DNA of 64,000 nt from Rhodopirellula islandica (lineage in GTDB: Bacteria > Planctomycetota > Planctomycetia > Pirellulales > Pirellulaceae). A program made the position numbers and the translations under genes. The first letter of the stretch is position 1, and every line of letters starts with the position of its first letter. Where the stretch lies: the NCBI RefSeq assembly GCF_001027925.1, contig NZ_LECT01000046.1, positions 43,501-107,500 on the forward strand. The letters are read 5' to 3'. This document shows positions 42,446 to 51,096 of the stretch, in pieces. The notes under the pieces were generated by a model that was given only the letters and a program-made list of their open reading frames with translations, did not search any database and was not told where the DNA came from.

Positions 42446-43405
42446 TCAGACAGGAACCACGTTCTTCAGCAAGGCATCAATCACGTCCGTGCGGGTCACA
42501 CCGGCCGCTTCGGCTTCGTAAGTCAAGTGAACTCGGTGAGCCAAGCAAGCCGGTGCCATGGCGCGGATGTTGTCGGGCGAAACGAAGTCTTGACCGGCCA
42601 ACCAAGCATGGGCGCGTGCCGCGGCGTCGAGTGCCAACGTGCCACGAGGGCTGGCACCAAGCCGAATCCACTTGGGCAGGTCGCCTTCGTAGCGATCCGG
42701 GTGACGGGTCGCCATGATCAAATCCACCATGTACTTCTCTGCGGAGTCGGCGACATGAATGGCACCCACTTCCTGTTGGGCGTCGAAGATCAACTGTTGC
42801 GAGATCGCATCGGTTGATGCGGCGGCCGCGCCCGTTTTTTCGCCACGCACCAGTTTCAAGATGGCTGCTTCGTCCGCGTCCCCGGGATAGTCCACGCGAA
42901 CATAAAGCATGAAGCGATCCATCTGGGCTTCGGGCAGTGGGTACGTGCCTTCTTGCTCGATCGGGTTTTGGGTGGCCAGAACCATGAACAGTTCCGGCAG
43001 TGTGTGCGTTTGGGAGGCGACCGTGACCTGTCGTTCTTCCATCGCCTCCAAGAGGGCGGATTGGACCTTCGCTGGGGCCCGGTTGATCTCATCGGCCAAG
43101 ATCAGATTGCCAAAGATCGGGCCCTCTTGGAATTCAAATGTGCCGTTTTGTTCACGATAGATTTCAGATCCGGTGACGTCGGAAGGCAACAGGTCGGGAG
43201 TGAACTGAATGCGTCCGAATTGGCTGTCGACCAGCTTCGAAAGAGTTTTGACCGAGCGAGTTTTGGCCGTGCCCGGAAGGCCTTCCATCAAGACATGCCC
43301 CTTGGCCAACAAGGCGACCAAGATTCGTTCCACCACGGATTGCTGACCAATGACGGTCGCATTCATCGCGTTGGCGATCTGTTCGATTGTTTCCCGCGGC
43401 GTCAT
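42446..43405 (-). CDS. moxR: MoxR family AAA ATPase
   Basis: A 319-aa AAA+ ATPase. Walker A is GLPGTAKT (residues 42-49), Walker B LILADEIN (about 104-111), then EAMEERQVTV, sensor 1 LATQNPIEQEGTYPLPEAQMDRF, and the lid with GASPRGTLALDAAARAHAWLAGQDFVSPDNI. All are standard MoxR features. MoxR proteins act as chaperone-like motors on VWA proteins, here those encoded downstream. ATG 43405 (MTPRETIEQIANAM) is the family start; the frame upstream to 43486 is not coding. It is the first gene of a seven-gene run on the minus strand; the promoter should lie between 43405 and the repeat at 43587. Confidence 0.93.
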   Translation of the reverse strand: MTPRETIEQIANAMNATVIGQQSVVERILVALLAKGHVLMEGLPGTAKTRSVKTLSKLVDSQFGRIQFTPDLLPSDVTGSEIYREQNGTFEFQEGPIFGNLILADEINRAPAKVQSALLEAMEERQVTVASQTHTLPELFMVLATQNPIEQEGTYPLPEAQMDRFMLYVRVDYPGDADEAAILKLVRGEKTGAAAASTDAISQQLIFDAQQEVGAIHVADSAEKYMVDLIMATRHPDRYEGDLPKWIRLGASPRGTLALDAAARAHAWLAGQDFVSPDNIRAMAPACLAHRVHLTYEAEAAGVTRTDVIDALLKNVVPV

Positions 43406-43586
43406 GCAATTGTTCCAGTGGAGAAGAGGAAGGATTGGTTGTAATGGCCTCGCTTGCACATCGCAACGTCGTCGGGTGGACGCCATGGAAAACGGCCTCG
43501 TCCCAGGATCGGGTTGAGGCCGTTGATGCAGAGTTTCGCGGCTCAGCGGATGAGTTTCAGCCGATCGCGATCAACGAGAGCCGACC

Positions 43587-44047
43587 TAAGCAGGTCGGCA
43601 GGAATGATCGGGTATAACCATGTGAGCCGTTTGGGCGTTAGGCTGGGCTGCGAAATGTTTGATGTTGGCGTTCGGATAGCGAATGCAATTTTTCTTCCGG
43701 CTCGCTGTCTTTCTTCATCCCGGTAGGGATGTCAGATGGTAGCCGGGGGTTGCTGCGTAGCAGCGTACCCCCGGAAACCGAGCGTCCCAAAACCACTCTC
43801 CATCCCGCCGTGGCCAATGGCCACGGCGGGATGGAGAGTGGTGGCGTGGGGGTTGCATGTCCGTCGGTGGCGCTATCGCTTACCGACGGCTACCATCTGA
43901 AATCCCTACCGGGATGAAAACTTGCGCAAACGAATGTGTTCCGTCACACCAAATATTTCGCAGCCCAGCGCCAGCCCCGGTTTTGCGTGGGAACCGTGGC
44001 GAACGCCAAACGGCTCACTTGCCCGATGACACCTGCCGACCTGCTTA
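43587..44047. repeat. Large nested inverted-repeat element
   Basis: Outermost: TAAGCAGGTCGGCAGG (43587) with CCTGCCGACCTGCTTA (ending 44047). Next: GTGAGCCGTTTGGGCGTT (43622-43639) with AACGCCAAACGGCTCAC (44002-44018), and GCTGGGCTGCGAAAT (43642-43656) with its exact complement at 43955-43969. Middle: 43713-43743 with 43888-43918, nearly perfect 31-base arms. Inside are three hairpins: 43743-43774 (CCGGGGGT/ACCCCCGG), 43793-43841 (perfect 24-base arms around one A) and 43861-43889 (CCGTCGGT/ACCGACGG). The last three bases are the TAA stop of the arylsulfatase pseudogene. The outer part is the same family as 3192-3320. Confidence 0.85.
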
Positions 44048-44916
44048 ATTGCGTGGCGGCGAGATCTGTTCGAGTTTCTTGATCCACTCTTGGGCCTTCA
44101 ACGTTTGATAGTTGATGCCCGCCGCGCTCAGGCTGGATCCCGATTGCCAAGGGTACTTTGGAATGGTTGCCATGAACTGTTCGATGTAGTTCTGCACGGG
44201 GACGAAGGTCCACATGTTGTCGGCGTACCAACGGAAGTATCCCAGCGTGCCTTCTTTCCACATCTTTTCGTAGGGGTCGGCGCGAAGGTTGATGATCAAC
44301 GGCCAACCGGGAACTTCCCGTGTGCCCGTGGCGATGTTGCCTTCGACGGTCGCGAAGTGAATCTTCCAGTTCTGGACGCGAACCGCGTTCAGGTCACCGC
44401 CCTGTACTCAGGGTCCTTGGGGTAGTAGTAGGTCTCGGGTTCCTCTTCGGCGTTGAGGTGATAGAGGTTCCCGAAGAATTCATCGAACCCGTGGTTGGTG
44501 GGCAAGTGTTTGTCTCGGTCGCCCAAGTGATTCTTGCCAAATTGCCCGGTGGTGTAGCCTTGCTCCTTCAGCACGTCGGCAATGGTCGGTGTCCAATCTG
44601 GGATCCCGTGTTCACTGCCTGGCATGCCGATGGTCAGCAGTCCGGTGCGGAATGGATGCTGGCCAAGGATGAACGAGGCGCGTCCGGCAGTGCAGCTTTG
44701 TTGAGCGTAGGCATCGGTGAACATTGCGCCTTCTTTCGCAAGGCTGTCGATGCTGGGCGTCTTGTACCCCATCACGCCGTGGTTGTAGGCACTGATGTTG
44801 TGGACACCAATGTCGTCACCCCAGATGACAACGATGTTGGGTTTTTCCTGAGCTTGCGATGACAAGGCTGGGAGAACCGCTGCCATCAGCAAGAGGCATC
44901 TTGAAAGAACGGGCAT
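44045..44916 (-). pseudogene. Arylsulfatase pseudogene with internal deletion and frameshift
   Basis: ATG 44916 starts a signal peptide and the N-terminal third of an arylsulfatase: NIVVIWGDDIG, the motif C75-T-A-G-R, FGKNHLGDRDKHLPTNHGFDEFFG, ending YYYPKDPEYR. The reading then shifts frame near 44390-44400 and stops. In the shifted frame the text continues as GDLNAVRVQNWKIHFATVEG, REVPGWPLIINLRADPYEKM and KKLEQISPPRN, which is the normal C-terminus of the same family. A block in the middle that should hold the second metal site is missing. I infer one deletion that also caused the frameshift, leaving no active enzyme. Confidence 0.82.
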
Positions 44917-45271
44917 CGAGGGGCTCCAGGAGAAGTCGAAATGGAGAAGACGAGAGAACGGAGAAGCTGCATTGTTGGTGTTGGTCAATTCACGGGCAAC
45001 CTGATGGAGGAAAATTCACAGACGCTTCTTCCCTCCGAACCTGAACGAATCAGGAGTGATTTTGTCGTGGTGTCCTCGGATCTGAGGGAAGGGGCAAGCG
45101 ATCAAATTGGGAGACGATGGTGTTAGGAAAACGTGTGAAAGCGTATAAATCGAGGTGAGTCCGCCCGCGAATCGCTCGAAAAGCGTCGGTTTTCGGGGGA
45201 TTTTGCTCCTTGAGTCAGCCTCCATCGGTTTCCCGACATGACTCCTGGATGAAAGCCACCTATTAGCACCA
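44917..45271. other. Intergenic region, no gene seen
   Basis: These 355 bases lie between the divergent arylsulfatase pseudogene and a small membrane protein gene. Short open frames on both strands have no protein-like pattern. No repeat of the two large families and no clear terminator is visible. It should contain the promoter for the small membrane protein and pirin genes. Confidence 0.4.
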
Positions 45272-45478
45272 GTGAGTGAAAAAACGATGGGACAATTTCA
45301 AGGGTTGTGGCGAGACACGAAGATCGTGTGGATCGTGTTCGTCTCAATCATCTTTGCATTCTCGATTTTTGTGTCTTGGTACTACTTGTTGCTGTTGCCG
45401 TGTTTGCCGGTTTCGTTCGTGTATTTCGCGTTCATTCGCTACGACGATGAGGGCAACGAGAAAGGTGATTTCACCTGA
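45272..45478 (+). CDS. Small two-helix membrane protein
   Basis: A 68-aa protein with two hydrophobic segments separated by a short Tyr-rich turn: IVWIVFVSIIFAFSIFVSWYY and LLLLPCLPVSFVYFAFI, then a charged tail (RYDDEGNEKGDFT). The start is GTG 45272; ATG 45287 would shorten it by five residues. I do not recognise a family. It ends 79 bases before the pirin gene on the same strand. Codon use and the sharp hydrophobic pattern make it likely real, but there is no direct homology argument. Confidence 0.55.
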   Translation: MSEKTMGQFQGLWRDTKIVWIVFVSIIFAFSIFVSWYYLLLLPCLPVSFVYFAFIRYDDEGNEKGDFT

Positions 45479-45557
45479 GCGAGGCGGGAGACTTGTTGCT
45501 GCTTGGGATCTCGCGTAGAAGGGAGTGAAATCGGACGTCGCACGCGAGAGAAATGCA

Positions 45558-46415
45558 ATGAAATCGATTCAGCGAATCATTCGGGACGTTCCGCAGCACT
45601 GGGTGGGCGACGGTTTCCCGGTACGAAGTTTGTTCTCTTACGCCGGTGGCAATGAGTTCGATCCGTTCTTGTTGCTCGACTATGCCGGGCCGCATGACTT
45701 TGCACCCGAGGAAGCAAAACGCGGTGTCGGCGAGCACCCTCATCGCGGTTTTGAAACCGTCACGCTGCTCTACCAAGGCGAATTGGAACACCGTGACTCC
45801 AGCGGCAGTCAGGGCACAATCGGACCCGGCGATGTGCAGTGGATGACGGCGGCCTCTGGCGTCGTCCACGAAGAATTCCATAGCCGCCGATTCGCAAGAG
45901 CGGGCGGGACGCTGGAGATGGTCCAGCTCTGGGTGAACCTGTGCTCAACGGACAAGGCCGCACCGCCGAAGTACCAAGATCTGCGGGACGAACAGTTCCC
46001 TCGAATTCCATTGCCCAGGGACGCCGGGACGGTTCGCGTGATTGCGGGCGAGCTGGGGGAAGCGAAGGGGCCAGCCAGCACGTTTTCGCCCATCAACCTG
46101 TGGGATGTTCAGCTCACTGGAAACGCGGCGGCCACGTTGGCAGTTCCTGAAGGGCACACCTGCGTGGTCATCGTTCAAAGAGGCAATGTTCGCGTCAATG
46201 AGAGTTCGATGCAGGCGGTTGAGTTGGCGCTGATGGAACGGTCTGGCGACACAGTGGTTTTGAATGCGGAGTCAGAAGCTCGCGTCTTGCTGATGACCGG
46301 CGAACCACTTGGCGAGCCCGTGGTGGGGCAGGGGCCGTTCGTGATGAACACGCGAGAAGAAATCCGAGCCGCCATCACCGATTACCAAGCGGGCAACATG
46401 GGCCACTTGGACTGA
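45558..46415 (+). CDS. Pirin family protein
   Basis: A 285-aa bicupin protein. The first cupin carries the metal ligands in GEHPHRGFETVTLLYQGELEHRD (two His, one further His) and the acidic ligand in VVHEEFHS. The GPGDVQWMTAASGVVHEE motif is diagnostic of pirins. The second cupin (SPINLWDVQLTGNAAATLAVPEGH onward) lacks the metal residues, as usual. Bacterial pirins include quercetin 2,3-dioxygenases and regulators of metabolic enzymes; the role here is open. ATG 45558 (MKSIQRIIRDV) is the family start, although the frame is open from 45525. Confidence 0.9.
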   Translation: MKSIQRIIRDVPQHWVGDGFPVRSLFSYAGGNEFDPFLLLDYAGPHDFAPEEAKRGVGEHPHRGFETVTLLYQGELEHRDSSGSQGTIGPGDVQWMTAASGVVHEEFHSRRFARAGGTLEMVQLWVNLCSTDKAAPPKYQDLRDEQFPRIPLPRDAGTVRVIAGELGEAKGPASTFSPINLWDVQLTGNAAATLAVPEGHTCVVIVQRGNVRVNESSMQAVELALMERSGDTVVLNAESEARVLLMTGEPLGEPVVGQGPFVMNTREEIRAAITDYQAGNMGHLD

Positions 46416-46468
46416 GCGATCTCGTTCAGTGCGGTGGTTGATTGTGAGCGTTGAAAAATCACTTCGGA

Positions 46469-46915
46469 TCACGCGGTTGCGGGGGCTTCGTATCGCAAAC
46501 GCAGGACCGGGTGGCCGGATGGCGGATGTGGTTTTTGTTCCAATGAAACGAAACCGTAGTGCTCGTAAAAGCCACGTCCAATGGAATTGTCGACGAAGAC
46601 CTCCAGTTCCAAATCACCGCGAAGCGAAACGGCGTGGTCCATGAGTTGCCGACCGATGCCGCGTTTCTGATGCGTTGGGGCGACAAAGATGCCGCCGACT
46701 TCATTGCCCAGCAGAGCCAAGAATCCAACGACAGCCCCGTCCACTTCGTCGACCCAGGTTTCTGCGTTGGGAAGGTAGATCGTCGCAATGTTTTCGCGTT
46801 CTTGCGCGAGAAACTCAGGGCTGAGAAAAGGATGAGCCACAATCGAGGCCGACATCCAAGCGTTCAGTAATTCGTCCAAGTCCGTGGGTTCGTAGTTGCG
46901 TATCACTGGATTCAT
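46469..46915 (-). CDS. GNAT family N-acetyltransferase
   Basis: A 148-aa acetyl-CoA-dependent acetyltransferase. The core shows VDGAVVGFLALLGNEVGGIFVAPTHQKRGIGRQLMDHAV, with the acetyl-CoA-binding Q/R-x-x-G-x-G/A pattern in QKRGIGRQL, and the C-terminal strand FYEHYGFVSLEQKPHPPSGHPVLRLRYE. The size is typical for a single-domain GNAT enzyme that modifies a small molecule or protein amine. Start ATG 46915 (MNPVIRNYEPTDLDEL) is normal for the family. The stop converges with the pirin gene, 53 bases away. Confidence 0.87.
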   Translation of the reverse strand: MNPVIRNYEPTDLDELLNAWMSASIVAHPFLSPEFLAQERENIATIYLPNAETWVDEVDGAVVGFLALLGNEVGGIFVAPTHQKRGIGRQLMDHAVSLRGDLELEVFVDNSIGRGFYEHYGFVSLEQKPHPPSGHPVLRLRYEAPATA

Positions 46916-46980
46916 TCCATGGACCGTTGCAAGCGTCGTTGCACCAAAGACCGGCTTCGGTGCGATACGGCGGTAGTGAC

Positions 46981-47013
46981 AAAGGCCGAACCTCGAAGGT
47001 TCGGCCTTTGTTT
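46981..47013. terminator. Strong hairpin terminator
   Basis: A perfect stem AAAGGCCGAACCT/AGGTTCGGCCTTT (46981-46993 with 46997-47009) closes a three-base loop and is followed by GTTT. It lies 25 bases after the stop of the small gene at 47038 on the minus strand, so it most likely ends the yeiH transcript. The stem would also work in the other direction. Confidence 0.8.
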
Positions 47014-47037
47014 AGATGACTTGCAATGCAGCCAACG

Positions 47038-47289
47038 TTATCGGTTGGGGCGATTGCTTTCCTGGCGGAGTTCTGCCAGACGGTGCTTGGCCAGGATGTC
47101 GTCCATGACGTCCAGTTCTGTGTAGTACATCGCACTGGGGTCGATGCCTCGGTCATCCAGCCATTTCAAATGCTGACGCATTTCGGGCTGGCGAGCGTAC
47201 GCGGGAAGGACGACCAGCCAGATGATTGACAGCAGTGCAATCAATCCCGCCAGTCCGCCGATCCGGTAGCAACGTTGACGAGCAATCAT
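47038..47289 (-). CDS. Small membrane-anchored protein coupled to the YeiH gene
   Basis: An 83-aa protein with one N-terminal membrane helix ([23 protein letters not shown], residues about 10-32) and a charged, helical remainder ([37 protein letters not shown]). I do not recognise a family. Its start overlaps the stop of the YeiH-like gene by four bases (ATGA), which indicates a shared transcript and coupled translation, and a strong terminator follows. It may be a partner of the transporter; this is an inference from the arrangement. Confidence 0.7.
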   Translation of the reverse strand: MIARQRCYRIGGLAGLIALLSIIWLVVLPAYARQPEMRQHLKWLDDRGIDPSAMYYTELDVMDDILAKHRLAELRQESNRPNR

Positions 47290-48737
47290 GGCGACACCGT
47301 GTCAGCGAAAACGACTTTGAACATCAAGTAAGCCATTGCCAGTGTCAAAACCAAGTTGAGCGATTGACCGCACACGTACAAAACAAGTGGCTTGCCGCCT
47401 TTGAGTTGCGGTAGCAGTTGGCGGAAGTTGGTTTCCAATCCGATGCTGACAAACGCGAGGCAGAAGAACCATCCCCGAAGCGTTTTGGTGGAGCCGCCGA
47501 TCATCGCGTTGATGAGTTCGGGGCCATTGGTCATCGAAGAGTAAAGCACCGAGAACAGGATCGACATCGAGACAAACCCAAGCACGAACTTCGGAAAGCG
47601 GTACCAGATTTCGGAGATCCCGATCTTCGGACCCGTCGGATCTCGTTCCACAAACGTGACCCAGTAGATTGCCACGCAGAACGCGGTCACACCGATCAAA
47701 ATGTTCTGGATCATCTTGACCGTCGCGGCGACCTCGAGTGCTTCGTCACCCAACACTGCGCCCGCGGCGGCCACGGCACCGGTGGCGTCAATCGTGCCAC
47801 CCAACCAAGCACCTCCCAGGATCGGGTCCATTCCAACTGCGGTGATCACAGCGGGCATCACGGCCATCATGATGACGGTGAATCCCAGCGACAGACCGAT
47901 CGAAAGTGACAGCTCTTCTTTCTTGGCTTTGCAAGCCGCGGCGGTGGCGATCGCGGCGGAGACACCACACACGGACATGTCGGCGGAGATCACCATGTTG
48001 AGCGATTTGGATTCAATTTTCAGGACCTTCTGGCCGAACCAGTACGTCGTGATCAAGACGAAAGGCGTGACCAACCAAGCGACGAACACGCCGGGCAATC
48101 CCAGTGCCAGCAAGCGGCTCATCAGCACTTCGGCACCGAGCAGGACCAAGCCGGTCTTGATGAAGAACTCGGTCGAGATCGCTGGTCGTAGGAAATCAGG
48201 TGTGCCGACCGTGTTGCTGATGATCAATCCCACCAGCAGCGCCCACAAGGCATATTCAAGGTTGTAGGCTTTGACCACCGATTGCCCGGACATCCAATAC
48301 GCCAGCGTTGCGAGCAAGAACACGACGGGGAAAGCGGCCAAGAAAGCCGAGGCGGATTTGCCTCGCATTTGATTCGCGAAAGCAAACAGCGAGCCGATGA
48401 TCAAGAAGACTCCGAGGATGCCTTGCCAGCTCGATGAGACAGCGTCGAGCGGGTTGTCAGTCCACTTGCCAGGTTTTGCCAGGAACGGTTTCAGTGGGCT
48501 GGTGACGCTCACCGATTCGCCCGCCGCGATGCTTTCGCTCAGGCCCTCGGGTTGGCCAATCCAAACGGCTGCGAACGCGATCAGAAGCAAGAGGGCGGCA
48601 CACCAAATTGCCCACCAGTCTTCGTTGGTCGTCATGTCTTTCCAAAGACTCGGCCGCGGTGGCGGGGTGGCGATGGCAGAGTCATCGCCAGCGGATTCGA
48701 GGTCGCTGTTCTCGGAAGAAGGTGAGTTGGCGTTCAT
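47286..48737 (-). CDS. YeiH/UPF0324 family putative sulfate exporter
   Basis: A 483-aa polytopic membrane protein. The N-terminal 35 residues are hydrophilic and disordered, then about eleven hydrophobic segments follow. The family signatures are [70 protein letters not shown] and [29 protein letters not shown]. YeiH-type proteins are annotated as sulfate exporters from genetic evidence in a few species. Export of sulfate would fit a cell rich in sulfatases, but the substrate is not proven. A MarR gene lies 72 bases upstream on the same strand, and a small protein gene overlaps downstream. Confidence 0.88.
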   Translation of the reverse strand: MNANSPSSENSDLESAGDDSAIATPPPRPSLWKDMTTNEDWWAIWCAALLLLIAFAAVWIGQPEGLSESIAAGESVSVTSPLKPFLAKPGKWTDNPLDAVSSSWQGILGVFLIIGSLFAFANQMRGKSASAFLAAFPVVFLLATLAYWMSGQSVVKAYNLEYALWALLVGLIISNTVGTPDFLRPAISTEFFIKTGLVLLGAEVLMSRLLALGLPGVFVAWLVTPFVLITTYWFGQKVLKIESKSLNMVISADMSVCGVSAAIATAAACKAKKEELSLSIGLSLGFTVIMMAVMPAVITAVGMDPILGGAWLGGTIDATGAVAAAGAVLGDEALEVAATVKMIQNILIGVTAFCVAIYWVTFVERDPTGPKIGISEIWYRFPKFVLGFVSMSILFSVLYSSMTNGPELINAMIGGSTKTLRGWFFCLAFVSIGLETNFRQLLPQLKGGKPLVLYVCGQSLNLVLTLAMAYLMFKVVFADTVSP

Positions 48738-48809
48738 TGGCGGGAATGCAGGTAGGAGGGAAAGGGCGGGAAAACGGTTCGTAGAAAGCAGAGAGTGACT
48801 GAGACGAGA

Positions 48810-49322
48810 TCAAAGACCGGAGCTGGAAAGTGATTCGCTGGCGCGACGTTCGACCGCTTTGTTCATGCTGGTTCGCACCAACTGTAGCAGGCGAATCAGC
48901 TCCTTTTGTTCGCGACGTTTCAGTTCGCTCATGACTTCATGTTCGAGTTCGCGAAGGTGTTCGACAATCGGGGTGACCAGTTGGCGGCCCTCTTTTGTGA
49001 TCGCAACGTGGACCGTGCGGCGATCGGTCTCGGATCGCTCGCGCGTGACGAGTTCACGTTTGAGCAGTCGGTCAACGATTGCTGTGATGGCTGGGACGAC
49101 TTGGACCAGTCGCTCGCCGATTTCACTGCACGTCAACGGGCGGTCTTCCATGTCCAAGATGCGGAGCAGGTTGTACTGCGAGAAGGTCAGGTCGTGCTGG
49201 CGAAAGAAACGTGTCAAATGATTGTCGAGTTGGTCGCCCGTGCGCACCAAACTCACAACGGCTTCTTGATCCACGCTCGCGAAAGGTTGGCAGCGGTGAA
49301 GTTCTTTTGACAGGTCGTTCAT
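48810..49322 (-). CDS. MarR family transcriptional regulator
   Basis: A 170-aa winged-helix repressor. The DNA-binding part is LTFSQYNLLRILDMEDRPLTCSEIGERLVQVVPAITAIVDRLLKRELVTRERSETDRRTVHVAITKEG, a standard MarR pattern, flanked by dimerisation helices. ATG 49322 (MNDLSKELHRCQ) is used; a TTG four codons upstream is less likely. It is followed after 72 bases by the YeiH-like gene and is divergent from a flavoprotein gene. A palindrome over the flavoprotein promoter (49451-49466) is the probable operator. The signal molecule is unknown. Confidence 0.9.
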   Translation of the reverse strand: MNDLSKELHRCQPFASVDQEAVVSLVRTGDQLDNHLTRFFRQHDLTFSQYNLLRILDMEDRPLTCSEIGERLVQVVPAITAIVDRLLKRELVTRERSETDRRTVHVAITKEGRQLVTPIVEHLRELEHEVMSELKRREQKELIRLLQLVRTSMNKAVERRASESLSSSGL

Positions 49323-49437
49323 CGTTGGAACCAAGCAGGGGAGTTGGCAAAGGCGGGAGAAGGACCGGAATCAGTCGGCGGCTCGTCGCTCAAATGAGCG
49401 ATCAGGCGCTCGCCGTCGGTGACAGTGAGCGAAACCG

Positions 49438-49466
49438 TTGACCCAAAAACACTTTATCGGTAAAGT
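49438..49466 (+). promoter_or_regulatory. Promoter with overlapping MarR-type operator
   Basis: TTGACC (49438-49443) and TAAAGT (49461-49466) with a 17-base spacer form a good sigma70-type promoter reading toward the flavoprotein gene. The palindrome ACTTTATCGGTAAAGT (49451-49466, six-base arms) covers the -10 element, so a bound dimer would block transcription. MarR-family operators are typically palindromes of this size. Confidence 0.55.
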
Positions 49467-49606
49467 ATTCGCGGATCAAGCTCTGATGCATCCTGTTTTT
49501 CGCCGATGCTGTCGAGATGGTTCTTCCCGCCCTCGCAATTTTATTGCTGTGCAATGCGTCTCCCTTGGATGCATCGCGTCCTAACCTTCTCCAAGAGTTT
49601 GTCGTT

Positions 49607-51046
49607 ATGCCAACCACGGCCATTATCGGTGGCGGGTTCAGCGGAACGCTGGCCGCCGTCAATCTTGCTCGCTTTGCCACAACGCCTCAGCGAGTCGTGA
49701 TTGTGAACTCGGGGCGTCCGTTTGGTCGCGGGACCGCTTATGGAACCACGCGCGGGGAGCATTTGCTGAACGTCGCGTCGCGGAACATGTCAGCGTTTCC
49801 GGATCAGCCGACGCACTTCTTCGATTGGTTGCGTTCGCGGTGCGAGTTCGATGCGATCGACGATCACACCCTGCGAGAGATGTTCATCCCCCGTCGGGTC
49901 TTCGGTGATTATGTCCGCGGAATGGCAACTCACTATTTGGGGACAGCGGACCCGCGATCGAAGGTGAATTGCGAGGTGGTGGAGGATTCGGCCGTCGATG
50001 TGATTCCGCGTGGCGTCGATCCCGGTTCGAACCAAGGCGGCGTCGTGATGTTGGAAAATGGCGAGCCGATCGAGGCGGAATCCATTCTGCTGGCGACCGG
50101 CAACCAACCACCGGCCGGGTTGCCCGGTGCGAAGAGACTCGCCAATGATCGACGTTACTGCGGCAACCCTTGGAAGGACTGGCACGAGAATCTGCCGAGC
50201 GAAGACCAGCACATTGTGATCCTGGGAACCGGCCTGACCGCGGTCGACGTGATCGTGACGCTTCGCAACAAAGGGTGGAACGGGAAGGTCACCGCGATTT
50301 CGCGAAACGGCATGCTGCCGCAGCGACATTTTCGCGGCATCGAGTGGCCGCACGCGATTCCCGATGACGGGCAAACACGTTCGCTCAAGGAATTGGTGAA
50401 ATTGATTCGCCAGGATTGTGAGCGTCTGCGAGGTGTCAGTCAGAACCCGGCGATCGCGGTCGACAAATTACGGGGGCGAACGCAGCAGTTGTGGAAAGCA
50501 TTGACACTGGAAGAACGCAAGTTGTTCTTGAAGAACTATTCGGCGGATTGGAACGTGATTCGGCACCGCATCGCGGGACCCATTCATGACGCGATCACTG
50601 ATGCACTGGATTGCGGTCAGTTGACGATCACACCGGCGACGATTGAATCGCTGGCGTCGGGTGAGCATGGGATCGAGATTCAGATGGTCGATCGCGAGGG
50701 AACGGCCCAGCAGATCGAGGGTGACTTGGTGATCAATTGCACGGGGCCGAAGTCTCGGTTCTCTGATTCGGCCTTGCCGCTGTATCGCAATTTGTTTGAG
50801 CGAGGTTTGGCGCGACCGGACGACATGGACATGGGAATCGCGGTGACGGATGACTTCACCGTGATTGGGAAAGGCGACGTCCCCACTCCGTTCATGCATG
50901 CGATTGGCCCGATTTTGAAGGGCACGTTGTGGGAGAGCATTGCGGTGCCTGAGCTGCGCCAACAAGCGTATTTGGTCGCGCAGTCGATCTTGCATCAAGA
51001 GCCAGTCGCTGTTTCTGGTCCGGACACGACGGAATACTGCATCTGA
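49607..51046 (+). CDS. FAD/NAD(P)-binding oxidoreductase (COG4529-type)
   Basis: A 479-aa flavoprotein. The dinucleotide-binding motif is AIIGGGFSGTLAAVNLAR (residues 5-22). A conserved block PFGRGTAYGTTRGEHLLNVASRNMSAFPDQPTHFFDWLR follows, characteristic of the FAD-NAD(P)-binding HI0933-like/COG4529 group. A second nucleotide motif is HIVILGTGLTAVDVIVTL, and the final FAD segment is DDFTVIGKGDVPTPFMHAIGPILKG. ATG 49607 (MPTTAIIGGG) is correct by homology; upstream residues in the open frame are not conserved. The substrate is unknown. It is controlled, probably, by the divergent MarR regulator. Confidence 0.85.
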   Translation: MPTTAIIGGGFSGTLAAVNLARFATTPQRVVIVNSGRPFGRGTAYGTTRGEHLLNVASRNMSAFPDQPTHFFDWLRSRCEFDAIDDHTLREMFIPRRVFGDYVRGMATHYLGTADPRSKVNCEVVEDSAVDVIPRGVDPGSNQGGVVMLENGEPIEAESILLATGNQPPAGLPGAKRLANDRRYCGNPWKDWHENLPSEDQHIVILGTGLTAVDVIVTLRNKGWNGKVTAISRNGMLPQRHFRGIEWPHAIPDDGQTRSLKELVKLIRQDCERLRGVSQNPAIAVDKLRGRTQQLWKALTLEERKLFLKNYSADWNVIRHRIAGPIHDAITDALDCGQLTITPATIESLASGEHGIEIQMVDREGTAQQIEGDLVINCTGPKSRFSDSALPLYRNLFERGLARPDDMDMGIAVTDDFTVIGKGDVPTPFMHAIGPILKGTLWESIAVPELRQQAYLVAQSILHQEPVAVSGPDTTEYCI

Positions 51047-51096
51047 TCTGTCTTCTCGAACGATGATCTCAGGTTCTGGGCGAGCAAACCGCCGCG

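Noticed and set aside
43587..44047. Possible CRISPR array or tRNA in the repeat-rich block
   Set aside because: Repeats are nested inverted arms, not evenly spaced direct repeats; the branched fold lacks anticodon or T-loop sequences and is far too large for a tRNA.
45272..45518. Second frame of the small membrane protein region (80 codons starting at 45276)
   Set aside because: Arg/Cys/Ser-rich and irregular, while the frame at 45272 shows two clean membrane helices.
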